A stretch of DNA of 64,000 bases from Druceiella hillmani (lineage: Eukaryota > Arthropoda > Insecta > Lepidoptera > Hepialidae): contig JAYKKI010000039.1 of the NCBI GenBank assembly GCA_039881145.1, forward strand, positions 15,754,001 through 15,818,000, in the 5' to 3' direction. The notes under the pieces are model-generated. The model was not told the DNA's origin, did not search any database, and saw only the letters and a program-made list of their open reading frames with translations. Made by a program: the position numbers and the translations under genes. How positions within the stretch are numbered: the stretch's first letter is position 1; each line of letters starts with the position of its first letter. Positions 12,400-27,699 of the stretch are shown here, piece by piece.

Positions 12400-13450
12400 A
12401 TTTCTCTAATATCCAAACTAATATTTCAGATTCTATAGAAATAATAGATTAATTACTCAGTCTTGGTTGATGAATAGTTGACCTTAAATAATTTTAACTT
12501 AGAAAATGATCTTTCTCCAGATGCGACTGTAACTGGTAGAGTAAGCAATATTTTTAATGCTATTGATGGTTTGGAAAAGTTGACATTGAGGTATTTTTGT
12601 AAAGGTCTTGTAAAAGTGTATGTGAATTACAAAATTAATTTTCTACAAAATGCAGCCTTAGAAGGCTAACTTCATTGTACAAGTAAATACCATCAATGTT
12701 AGCTTCCTACTTGAATCGTCTTTTAGTTTCAGATGTAAATCTTTAATTCATTCTTCTTTGGGATAGCTAAACAATGTACTACTGAAAAGGCCTAAACCTT
12801 GTCTAAAGTTTTTAACTGTTCAAATTTATGTTTTAAAGGAGTTAATGTTTGATCTACAATTCGAAAATAAAATTCTATTTTGTAATTATTTTTAGTGTCT
12901 AACATAACTTCAATGCGGTTCACATTGAAATTGTGTCAATTTTCTTCTTGGCCGAAGTGTGTTTATTGGTGGGAAATCTATTTCAGCATTTGGTTTTAGT
13001 GTCGCTTCTAGCAAAATCATTTCAAAGTGTTCATCCACGCAATAATTTATGAACTTATCAATAAAATTATTGTGCAGATATATGTAATAATTATAATTTT
13101 GAACCTTTAAATCATGCGAATGTGCTTTGTGAGTTGTGGTATAATCCTACTCAGACTTATCTTCAGATATTTCTAATAGAACACCGAATATATTTTCTAT
13201 GTGAAATCATAATGGTTTGATTACGTTCTATTGGACCATCGTGTAACACTCGAAGCTTTTAATTTTAAAGATAAAAGTTTGCGAATGATCGACCACCTTT
13301 TTGTAGACAATGAAAAGAAAAGACCGATTTCAGTTTAGTTTCATACTTAATATTTGCTGCATCATTGACTACCAAATTTAGACTATGAGCTGAGCTGATG
13401 TTTCGGAACTTTCCTACTTCAAATAATCACTGACAGATGTACTAAAATGT
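12400..13450 (-). pseudogene. hAT relic (ZMYM1/DUF4371-like transposase)
   Basis: Translated on the minus strand in shifting frames, the segment gives SSAHSLNLVVNDAA (near 13400), FFSLSTKRWSIIRK and LKLKASSVTRW (13250-13330), then EVMLDTKN, KIEFYFRIVDQTL and FEQLKTL (12780-12910). These follow the order of the DUF4371/hAT catalytic core in TTF-type hAT transposases. There are many frameshifts and stops and no termini were found. Confidence 0.55.
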
Positions 13451-13689
13451 AACCGACACGATGTAGATACGTAAGTATGTAGTTAGGTATGACACTATTT
13501 GACTAGTTGTAATTAGTAGTCATTATTCACACTGAACTATATTAGCAGGAATAGTACAATTAAACAACCAGTTATCAACATCGGTAAGCAAGATTAAGAT
13601 GTGAGTGCATACACGATGCATTATGTGAAAACAAGTAACTGAAGAATGAATGTTTTGAAATTTTGAGATGCACTTATGTAAAACTATCA

Positions 13690-13790
13690 TCCGGTATGGC
13701 ACAGCGGGCATTCCCATCCGTGCGGAATTGTTCTTTGAAAGATGTCACGGAATTCCTTTCAAGAATATCCGTGGTTCGAACCTGCATTTA
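13690..13790 (+). repeat. tRNA-like RNA polymerase III promoter remnant
   Basis: An A-box-like TGGCACAGCGGG (13697-13708) and a perfect B-box-like GGTTCGAACC (13773-13782) lie about 65 bp apart. The T-arm pairs at four of five positions, but the acceptor arms do not pair. It is therefore not a tRNA gene; a tRNA-derived SINE head is possible. Confidence 0.3.
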
Positions 13791-14796
13791 TTTTTCATAA
13801 AGGTCACTAGATGTCGTTGTTATGACATAGGTAACAAAAATCATAGATTTAAATTATGTGAATAAGCACTGCGTGTGTTCCCACTTTGAAAGTGCCGCCC
13901 GTGTTCGATAAATGTCCTACATGCGCATTACCAGCGGGCCTGCATGAACAATCCATCCAAAAATTACTCAAGATAAAATTGAACAGCAAATTGGTATTTG
14001 TGAACTCCTTACCAACTCTAAAACACAAATTTACTTTTGACTTTTGAATTATCCAGTCAAATGGAAAAGTATAGAGAGGCAGTTAGGAACTTTGATAAAC
14101 TGGGTTTAAGTAAAGAGTAAGGAGATGGTGAGTCTTGGAATATCAAAAAGAATTATGTTCAGTAAGTCTGGAGAAGAGGATAAGTTTTGGGAGTATGAGG
14201 TGTATAGAAAATCTAGCTGCCCAATGCAAAATCAGAAGGCAATATTGATGGATGTTTCTGTTTCTACTACATGAATGTAATTTTAATATTTTCTTCCATG
14301 GCAAGGTTGGCATAGTTCTTCATAGCTACGAATACACATTGTTCTTAACTAGTCGTCTTAGAAGAGTTGCAACGCTGACAAGGTAGGGGAATGAGAATGT
14401 TTCTGGTTATGAAGCGTGACGTGAGCCTAGTGGAACGTAGTCAAAATAAAATGCGTAATTTTCAATTCCTGGATTCGAAAATATACCCGACTTCAGTGCA
14501 GCCAGTATGATATACTTTGCACATGCCAGGATATTATGAAGGTTGCCATAGTGAAAATATATGAAAGTTGATATTATGAAGGTTGCAATACTCAAGAGAA
14601 TCAAAATTAAAAATTTTTTTTTAAATAAAAAAAGAAATATAATGAGTATATTAAATTATTTATTTGTAAATATTATTTTATTAACACATATATTCATGCA
14701 AATATTCAAACAAAAACATTCTGTAATTATTTGGTATATTATAATACAGAAAAGAGGAATAATCTAAATTGAAGTGCGTTGGACAAAGTAGAATTC

Positions 14797-17542
<2,746 letters not shown>

Positions 17543-17643
17543 TTATATGACCTTTATTTTTAAACGAAAACAGTTTGCGAAGGTGATTTCTTCACACAAC
17601 TAGAAAATATCGACTCTCCCCTGTAAGCAGTCATTATTTTATC

Positions 17644-17904
<261 letters not shown>

Positions 17905-18322
17905 AAGGGGACACACCTTTATAACAGTATATGACTGTTATATATTGTTATGATATTGCAATCTGAGTTACATTGTTACGAGAGTATTAAGAAAATATTG
18001 CAAGAATTTTTTTTTTAGAAAGTCTACTTTATGCATATATGTCTATTATGTATTGGAGTCTTTATTTATGAATTTGCAATGCTATGTACAAGAATTTTAA
18101 ACAAAAATTTTAATAAAACATGGAGTTTTCAAAACTTCTCTATTTTGATCTTAAAGTTATATATATTAAACTTTGCAATTAAACACAGATCCAAAAATAA
18201 ATTTTATAAAACAATCGTCAGTTTCATTGATAAACACAAATATTTAAGTTATGTACAAACAAAATTATTTCCCAGAAGAAAAAGCTTTAAAATTGAAAGA
18301 ATTAATTTGCTTTTTAATTATA

Positions 18323-18611
18323 CTAGCTGACCCGTGCGAAGTCTTCGCACTATATCGCCATCTAGTGTGTTCCAAGTATACAATTTGGCTAAGATATTTG
18401 ATGTGTCGCCCACAGATGGCGCTCATGCCAATTGTTATAAAAATTAATTTTTTTATTAACAAAAAGATGTTTTTCCAATTTTTTTATATTTTTCGCCCAA
18501 AGTAGAAAACATAAGCTTTAAGTGGGTATTTTTTTTATTTTTTTTGGTGCAGTAGTTAAAGAGATCGAGCCGCTCGACCAAAAAACACCTTTTAGAAATA
18601 ATATATTTAGA
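18323..18611 (-). mobile_element. Non-autonomous Helitron, short subfamily, copy 2
   Basis: This is the reverse orientation of the 15017-15303 element. Minus strand: TCTAAATATATT start, conserved GAGCGGCTCGATC block, terminal hairpin GTGCGAA-GAC-TTCGCAC, then GGGTCAGCTAG followed by T. The ORFs drawn across it are chance. Confidence 0.78.
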
Positions 18612-18639
18612 ATATATTAGAATAGATTCTTTAATTTTG

Positions 18640-21050
18640 TGTTTCATGATGGCCGATTTAAGAAAAAAGTGTTCTCTCTTCTCTCCTTTAACTTTGATGT
18701 AGATTTGATAAAATTGGACACAATGAACTTATACATAATGTGAAATTTAACCAGAAACAAATAATTTCATTAAAGTATTCCCGTTATTCTAAGCTTTCGT
18801 TTTGCTTATTTTCTTTCCCTGATAGAACTCGCATATTACGAAAAATATATAATTTACAGTGTATTTTTTCATGAAAATATAAATACAAATGTGAAAACCA
18901 AAAATATAATTTTATTTTGAAAATTATATTTTTTTGTAATGAAATATTTATTATTACATATATTTGCTTGGACAACAAATACTGGAGATGAATTGCTGTA
19001 TAGCACACCAGTATATGAGTATTAAATACTTATTAATGTTTTTTAAAAATTTGTTTTTTTGAGCTAATTTAGAATAAAAAATATGTAACCCAACACCTCA
19101 GTAAAGTAACGATTTGTTAAGTTTTGTTTATAATTAATAAGAAGCAAAAAGCTTACACCTGCAAGTAAGTAAAACCGAATTTTTATAAAATCTGACGTCG
19201 CAAAGTGATAAAATAGTATGTTTATTCAACTGCAAGTGTTATAAAATTTCGGTTTGTGAAATAAACATTGATACAATTTTTAAAATAAATTGAATAACGT
19301 AATATAAATTTAATATACAAAACTTTATTGTATATTACATACATGTGTAAAGCAAGGCATCATTTTCAACTTATTAATCAGTGAGGGCTTACTATAACAA
19401 TTTACATTTTTCATATGATAACTATATATTTTCTCTCTCGATAACTATATATTTTTATTTATCTCTCGAAAAGGTAGAATAAGCAACGATGGTTGCAGCT
19501 CCCTCTTGATTTGTTTATGGCTATAATTGCAGTTATACAAGCCCTTGTATATGTTATTCTAGTACAAACATTATCGGCATAATTATATCAGACATAGAAT
19601 TTTGATAGGTTCCATTCTTACAGCCAGTTAATCATTACTTAAATTGTTTGAAATTAACAGAATAATTAGGTAATGACACTTAACATATTAATACCTATAA
19701 GCAGACAAGGACACATTACCGACTGACTGATTTTATCAAATGGTCGATTCCCCATTAACTGAAACATGTGCAGGTTGAGTGGATATGAGTACTTGACACT
19801 ATTATACATAGTGTATAAAGGTTTGGCTTCCTATATAAGTGGATATTTACTTCCAAAAGAAAATATAATAAATTATATTGCTTTACGATCTTTTAGGCAG
19901 ATTATATCTTGTGATGATACGTCATCATATGAGACTAATTGATTATGTTTGAACTGTAGGCTTGGCAAAAATAGATTTCTTCTTTTTTTAATATTAAAAC
20001 AATGTTATCCTATAACCCTTTCTTTAAATAAATAGTAAATATTAAAAAAATACTCTAGAGTACATTTTTTACCTTTTACTATTTATTAAAAAAAATGGTA
20101 TATATAGGAACAATATCCCTTTAACCGTCAGATATAATATGAGAGTGGGTGTTTGTCTCCATTTCAATTTACGTTTGAGATTTCATTTGTGCTAGTACAT
20201 AGTACAGTCAATTTTAAAAAGATATAGGATAATCATTCCGTAATTCCCGAGCATGTATCATGTGAAGTTTATTTAAGTATGTTTTGCAAAGGATTTAAAA
20301 AAAAATGTCTATATAAGCAATTTTAAAAGTTACGAAGAGGTATGAATACCTTCATTGAGTTATTTCTTTATACAGTTTAGTAATTTTCTTTTTTTTTATT
20401 TACAGTTATATTTTGGGTGAAAAGGCACTGACTGATATTGTTGTTAAAAATATCTAAGTGTATCTATACGTAAAGCAGAGTCGTAATAATTTTGTATATT
20501 GATAATAATTTAAAACCTCTTTTTTATTTAGCTAGCTGCACATTTAGTCGAGATCTCTCGACAAATGTCTTGACGAAATATGCAAGGCGAGAAGCCACAA
20601 GTGAGTTCATGTATACATTCGGCTGCGCTTGGCTTGAATCATTCAGTTATCATTCTGTAACTGGTCGAAGTTGTCGGGACATTGCTGCTATTGCAACTTT
20701 TTGTACCTTTGCATATTGTGATAACTTAAATGCAAACCACAAAATAATAGTTCAGAAAAGTTGGAATCGCAGACCTGGATTTCCTGGATGAAAATAATAC
20801 GTAGGAACAGAATAAGTACTACCTCTGCAGTACATAATATTGTTGAAATATCATTGTGTGCTATTTTAGTATAAGATATATCTGTCATTTTCTATACGCT
20901 TTTCATTTAAAAAAATATGTCAATGAGAATATACTGAGTATACCTGCGTTCTTCTCCATGTCTATTGATTCGTGATCAAAAATTCAACTAGAAGATATCT
21001 TAAGAATGGAAATGTCAATGGACACGTTGGAACTGTCCATGTAACAGAAT
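18640..21050. other. AT-rich stretch without recognisable gene
   Basis: No family motif was found. A GC-richer 230-bp patch near 20560-20790 contains a 99-codon ORF on the plus strand that I cannot assign. Confidence 0.45.
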
Positions 21051-21057
21051 ATTTAAA

Positions 21058-21208
21058 CTCAAACTTGAAGTTTATAGCTGTAATAGGGCTAAGAACCAGG
21101 TAGTATTAACATAGCCAATATCAGAACTTTGAATATAAAAGTGTAAGAACTGTTTATCAAAATCGAATATTGGAACTCAAACTTGAAGTTTCTAGCTGTA
21201 ATATTGGT
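21058..21208. repeat. Short direct duplication
   Basis: The motif ACTCAAACTTGAAGTTT followed by TAGCTGTAATA occurs twice, about 120 bp apart, each time after a GAATATT. Confidence 0.7.
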
Positions 21209-21479
21209 TTAGATATATAAATATATATATAAAATAATATTAGTATTATTAATATTATTATAATTATATATTTTTATTGTTAATGAAGTAAAATAGATGC
21301 TTATTTACAGAAATTATTTATAAACGTGAAATAAAGAAAAATTATATAACTATTAAGTCATCGTAAACATATAATTTAAATACATTATTAGTAATTCTAG
21401 AAGTTTTACTACAAAATAAATCTTCTCCTTTCATTTTGAGGTTTAGCTTTTATTTTCCCTTATTTGACTGCACTGGTGC

Positions 21480-22125
<646 letters not shown>

Positions 22126-22423
22126 TATAATGATAAAAAACGGGAAAATCTCTAAGGATAAAGTATCTGAGGTACAATCAGATTTTATTGTGTAGTTAAT
22201 GGTACTTACGTATCTTTGTATTGTTGTATACCACACCGGACAACGAACTTATGCGATATTTATGACGTTTTCGTGAACACGGAGTAAGCGTGCTGTGATA
22301 AAATTTCCTCGTCCGAAGTCCTGCAGACGTCAAGTTACTGATTGGGGACAGTTCTCACTGCGCACTAAAGAACCATAGGTAGGTATTTAGACACAAAAAT
22401 ATGGAAAATACGTTTTTTTTAAT

Positions 22424-22532
22424 ATATAAATTTTGCCTCTTCATAATATTTGTATAAATACATAAATTTCGCATCTTCATAATATGTGTATAAATTTAGT
22501 AATTTATACAAATATTATGAAGAGGCAAAATT
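22424..22532. repeat. Inverted repeat with nested near-copy
   Basis: AAATTTTGCCTCTTCATAA at 22425 returns as its complement at 22500-22531, with a diverged third copy (TTTCGCATCTTCATAA) between. Directly after it comes a segment with CTCTGGAACTACTAAACC, a motif I have seen in insect interspersed repeats. Confidence 0.75.
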
Positions 22533-23179
22533 TGTGTTTGTTTACTTTTTTTGAGGGGGTAATCTCTGGAACTACTAAACCGATTCTAAAAATTTTTTCA
22601 CTAATAGAAGGCTACATCATCCCTGATTAATATAATGGTATTTTGATAAAAATAAGTTTTCAGTTCGAAATCTCGGCATTATTAAATCAAGGTGGAGGAA
22701 AAAGCTCTGTTTGACTACTTTATCGGCGTGCGCTGGCCAAATTGTTGGAAATACTTGAAAAAATGTAGTATGAAAACGTTAATCATTAGTAGATCTAAAA
22801 AAAGTCAGTGACACCAAATATCTTAATATTTAAGCCACAATAATGTTTTTTTATGCTAAAAATTAATAAATTATTAAAGCGATATTTAATTGTATTTTTG
22901 ATGTATAATTACATTCTTATTTATAAATATCAATCATTTCATCATTTGGGAAATTTCACGTCGATAATTTTTTCCTTCGCAGTATATTATTTGATCTCAT
23001 AGTTTACGAGATATTATGCAAATTACATTCTCCGGTTTATCATAATGTCCAAGTCCGTCGGTGCTCAGAGCGTAGTGTGTAGATTATCTATTTCGTGGTG
23101 TAGATATTATATAGATGTGAAGCGGGCAGACGGAGTGGGCGGAGTTTAGGTCTATGAGAAAGGTACAAGGTCTATGAAA

Positions 23180-24530
23180 AACGACTCAACGTTAACGTGA
23201 GTCAATGATCAACACTGTTGACAAAAAAATGTGTTAACAGTTGATCAACACTTGCAGTTAATAAATGGTCGACGGCTGTTTATATTAACGCTCATTGGAG
23301 CATTATTTCGCATTATTTCGTTAGCGCGTTTACATTGATCAACTTTAAATGCTAATTGCTAACTACTAAATGTTAACACTCGTCAATTGAATATATTGAA
23401 TTGACGGTTTATGCATTATCAGGGTAGTTCTTTCGTCCACGGTCATTGCGTAATGAAGGTTAATGAGTGAAGGTTTAGAGATTTGTCCGATAGTTTATTA
23501 ATTTCGAGGTATACCATATAATTTTAATATTAATAAAAAATTAATTGTGATCTTTAGAGCAATTATTTTACACTATATTACTATTTATTATTTTCACAGA
23601 TATAATATTCAGAAGACGTTTTTATTTCAAAAATATTATTCGTAAAAAATTTTAAAATATCTATTTTAACACTTTTTACGAATGTTTGAAATAAATCTAA
23701 CTTTTTAGTGTTAATAATCAATATTTATCTAATGGATGTTTTTATGGTTAATATTTTACATATCCTTTAATATTAATAAGCCATTAATTATGTGTGATCT
23801 TTTAGTGCAAATATTTTATATTTTATTACTAGTTATTTTCTCTTATTATTTTCTATCAAATCACTTTTTTAATTTTTTTGAAGATTTAGAAAGGAAAAAA
23901 TTGACTATATATTTTTGTGTTTGTGTGTGTCTGGGTCAAGAAATTTTGTAAATATATTCAAAATATTTGAAAGGTGTAAACAAAGTGATCCTTGGAATTA
24001 TTTTACGTTAGATAACGCAATTTTTTGGCGAAATAATGAATATATTACTTTAGCTTTCACGGTAATATATTTACTAATTATTTGTATGTTACAGTCATGT
24101 GAAGTTCTATACACAATATTTACAACGCATAACTAATTTTGTTTATTTTTATTTATTATTTTATTTTTATTTATATGATTTAATATTAGGAGAAAAATTT
24201 AAAATGAATCGCGATTTCAGTAACAATCCGCATAGTATTATATAATATTTATTTGTTACGTATTAAATTACTCAAGCTCCATATAATTATCAGGTTTAAT
24301 TTATTGTGTTAATATAAACATTTGACTTATACCCGAGCCCGCAACACTTTGAAATTTATAAACAATGCGTCGTTGCGCCGCCATTTTCGGCGTGCTGTTT
24401 AAATTAATTATGGTAGGCGCCTAAACACATTAACTGTTAATATTAACAGTTTTGGTCAACAGTTAATTGTCGTCAACGTTAACAGGTGTTAACGTTTATC
24501 ATGATTAGCGTAAACGCCCACCTCCAGTAG
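23180..24530. repeat. Possible non-coding transposon with GTTAAC-rich ends
   Basis: Both ends (23185-23400 and 24430-24530) are dense in GTTAAC, GTCAAC and TGATCAAC words on both strands, while the 1 kb between is plain AT-rich DNA. Subterminal repeats like these are usual in hAT-like MITEs. I could not fix terminal repeats or a target duplication. It directly abuts the hAT element at 24559. Confidence 0.3.
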
Positions 24531-24550
24531 GAAGTGGTCCGCGCGGCATA

Positions 24551-27083
24551 CTCGCGCGCAGTGTTGCCAATTTAGCATTTTAAATGCTAAATTTAGCGTA
24601 TTTTCTCCTTGTTTAGCATGTTTTTGGCGTTTAGTATATAGCACATTTTGTAGCATATTTTTAGTAGACGTAAAAATTATGCGAGCATTGAAATTAAAAT
24701 ATTATAATGAAATGGACGACTCCTTCGCTTTAGTTTAATTTAGGTATATTTTGTAGTAGCCGAGTTAACAACACTGGGTGGTTTGCGGGGATTTCCTGGT
24801 AGCTCGATAAAAAATTCCATAAACAAATAGCGTTACTTCTCTCGCTCTTAACTGTATGTTACAGTAGCACTCTCAAAGTAATATACTTTTGCACTCTGCA
24901 AAAGTGTATTACTGTACTGTAGCAAGTGTACTCATATTGAATTAATAAACTGACCGCCGTTGTCTAATCATCTTACGTTGACGTACGTTAGCCGTGTTTT
25001 TTAATAATTTGATATTTATTAACGAAACATCATTATGGCGTCTATAATCCACCTTACCGGTCACAATGAGGGAAAATAGCAGAATTTAAAGAGTGGTTGC
25101 AGCCCCTTAAAAACGATACGACAAAAACCTATTGTAAGTACTGTAAAAGTGAAATTATTGCATAATTGTTTTAATTTAAGCAACACGTTTCATCAGCAAA
25201 GCACAAGAAAGCAATAGAGGCAATGAAGAGTCAAAAAAAATTTTCCAGAGTAAAAAAAGATCTGAACACTCAGAAGGCAGAATCCTCACTAACTTTGTTT
25301 GTAAGCGAACATTGTACTCTTATGGCTATAGACCATTTGTCGGAATTGGATATTTGACTAATTTTTTTTTTATTTCATTAATCATAATTTCAAGGTACAA
25401 GCTGATGAAAGGTGAAAATTTTTTTTAATAATCTTAAAAATTTACCGAGTTATAAAAGTTCAAATTTAATCTTTAGACAAGGACGGGAATACTGTGTTGT
25501 GAGGTCATTTTTAATATTGCACATTATATTCTACAAAAGAAAATGAGATAGGGATATACCCAACTCTATCCGTATCTTCAAATTTAGAAGCCTATAACTG
25601 GCTTATGTTTCAAGCAATTTTTTAATTTTTTTCAAGACTGGTTCGGTGATGACAAGAAGTAACAACGGACTACACGCATTGTTGAAAAATGTAGCTGGTA
25701 ACAACAATTTGGTTTTAGTGCGCTGCGTATGTCATTCATTGCAGCTGGCTATATCTCATGATTCAGCAGAAAGCTTACCACGTAATACTGAATTTCTTAT
25801 AAAAGAAACCTATAACTGGTTTAGCCATTCTTCGAACCGCCGACTTTTTTACAAAAGCATGTTTCAAATGATCAACGGTGGCTCTGATCCATTAACGATT
25901 TCGCAGATGTGCAGTACCCGATAGATATCAATTGAACCAGTGGTCAAATGTATTCTAGAGCAATGGCTGGAATTAAAATTCCTGTTCCAGAAATATTATA
26001 CAATATGTATAATGATCCACAGAATCATCTGTACTTATTATACTTGAGACCTATTTTACAGAAGGTTCAAATTGTAAACAAAATGTTTGAAAGCGACGAT
26101 GTTGATCAAACAAAACTGTATGAAGATCTGATTGGCTTAGTAGAATCGACAAGTCGGCATATTCTGAACCCAACGGCCAGGGTAGACATTTTAATGCAAA
26201 ACATAAATTGTTATTTAGACCCTAGGCCATACATGGGATACGCTTCCGAGACCAAATTACTTGAATACGATCTTCAGTCTGATACAGTAAACAATTTACG
26301 CCAACGTTGTATTAGTTTCACACTGAAGCTTGTGATAGAACTACGTTCAATATTGCTCATAAAGTTTAAAGTACTTCAGAAATTATCCATGTTTTCAGTT
26401 CAAGATACTTTAAAAGTAGTCAAGCCCCATCAATAGTCGAAATAGCCCAAGAGTTCGGAATGAATGCGCCAATAATTGAAAAACTCATACCTCAATGGAG
26501 AAACATAGTTCACGTTAAATTGGACTCTCTATCTTCAAACGGTAGAGTTCTAGAATGAAGTCATGGTATATAAAGATGCAGCTGATAATAACCCCTTTGA
26601 AGATTTATGTCAGTTTGCAATGTCTTTTTTGTCATTACCACATTCAAACGCGGATATTCAACGCGTACTTAGCCAAATGAATTTGGTTAAAAGCAAATTG
26701 CGCAATCGTTTGTCGGTGAGAACCCTAAATGCCATTCTATATATCAGATTTGGCCTAAACAGGACAGGAAAGTGTTGTCATTCTTATACGCTTCTGTATG
26801 TACATTCTTGTACACTTATATTGTTCTGTATAGGTAACAAAGAGGGTTACACAAAACATAAATTAGTGCAAAGCTGAGTAATTCGTTAGTTCTTCATCAA
26901 CATTTCGTAGATTTTTGGTTTAGACATTTTTCATTAATAAATACAGTATTTAAAATTACGTTGGCATTTTTTTGGCACTTTAAAAATAACGTTGGCATAT
27001 TTTTGGCATTTTTTAACACCACTCTAGCATATTTTGCAGTTATCTAGTCAAAGTCAAAGTTATCTAGCAACGCTGCTCGCGCG
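24551..27083 (+). mobile_element. hAT DNA transposon, nearly full length
   Basis: The element runs 24559-27075 (2517 bp). The terminal inverted repeats are CAGTGTTGCCAA at the left and CAGCGTTGCTAG at the right when read inward. It is flanked by a perfect 8-bp duplication CTCGCGCG (24551-24558 and 27076-27083), the standard hAT signature. Inside is a plus-strand BED-finger transposase broken by stops, so the copy is dead as a gene. Its ends are intact and could in principle still be recognised in trans. Confidence 0.9.
25035..26877 (+). pseudogene. hAT transposase (BED zinc finger), disrupted
   Basis: The BED finger at about 25080-25215 shows FKEWLQPL, Cys-x2-Cys (YCKYCK) and His-x5-His (QHVSSAKH). 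About 250 bp near 25360-25620 appears inserted. The catalytic core resumes at 25646 with MTRSNNGLHALLKNV, VRCVCHSLQLAISHD and, after a stop, LLYLRPILQKVQIVNK. The C-terminal hAT dimerisation segment near 26580-26750 reads FEDLCQFAMSFLSLPHSNAD, then RVLSQMNLVKSKLRN. One stop replaces a Trp near 25921, and further frameshifts lie near 25950 and 26330-26560. Confidence 0.85.
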
Positions 27084-27403
27084 GTCGTCTTCCTACGCAG
27101 CAAGCGTTAACGAAATTAAAATTTTAATAGTAAATAAATTTAAAAGCAAAATCAAGCGTAACCTTTGCAAAAAAAGTCTATTACAAAATAAAGAACTGGT
27201 AATAAATTCTTCGGCGATTGAAAAGAGCGTGTAAATGCCTTAAATGGTGACCTACATTAGGGCATAAGCTATTTATTCCCACGGGAAAATGTTTCCACTG
27301 GTAAATACGGAAATATAATATAAAATTATTAGACCACGCGGGCGAAGTCGCGATCGGTCGCTGGTAATTCATGTTCTGAAAAACATGAAGTAGTGACATA
27401 TAC

Positions 27404-27687
27404 TGAATATTGAATATATTTGGCGTTAATTTTGTAGAAATTCATTATTCACAATTAAATGAAACTACGTGATGTAGTATTATTTCTACTTTCTTTAAGT
27501 TTTTTACCACGACCTAGGTTTCGTTGTATTATAACATCTTCAGGTGGGCTCTTAGTAAAGACTCTAAGCTAAGATTCTTTGCTAAGAGCCCACCTGAAGA
27601 TGTCGTAATACAACGAAACCTAGGTCGTGGTAAAGAACTTAGAGAAAGTAGAAATAATACTACATTACCTATTTTCGTTTAATTGTA
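27404..27687 (-). mobile_element. Penelope-like foldback element, copy C
   Basis: The tail is at the left (ATTGAATATATTTGGCG), preceded by an extra TGAAT repeat unit. The arms are about 105 bp, with a loop around 27555-27580. It is flanked by an imperfect 11-bp duplication (GTGACATATAC at 27393-27403, GAGCCATATAC at 27688-27698; 9 of 11 match). It carries hammerhead-like motifs on both strands. Confidence 0.78.
27507..27547 (-). ncRNA. Hammerhead-ribozyme-like motif in copy C, minus strand
   Basis: On the minus strand: CCAC, CTGAAGA, bulged T, stem II GTTAT/ACAAC with one mismatch, GAAA, CC-TA-GG, GTC, GTGG. The mirror arm at 27590-27630 on the plus strand has the same layout with a different stem II mismatch. 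Confidence 0.45.
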
Positions 27688-27699
27688 GAGCCATATACG

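Noticed and set aside
13690..13790. tRNA gene
   Set aside because: A and B boxes match, but the acceptor stem does not pair and the spacing is too long without a plausible intron.
27331..27372. Helitron end at GACCACGCGGGCGAAGTCGCG
   Set aside because: It is GC-rich and hairpin-like, as in some insect repeat ends, but lacks the CTRR terminus and has no second copy in the window.
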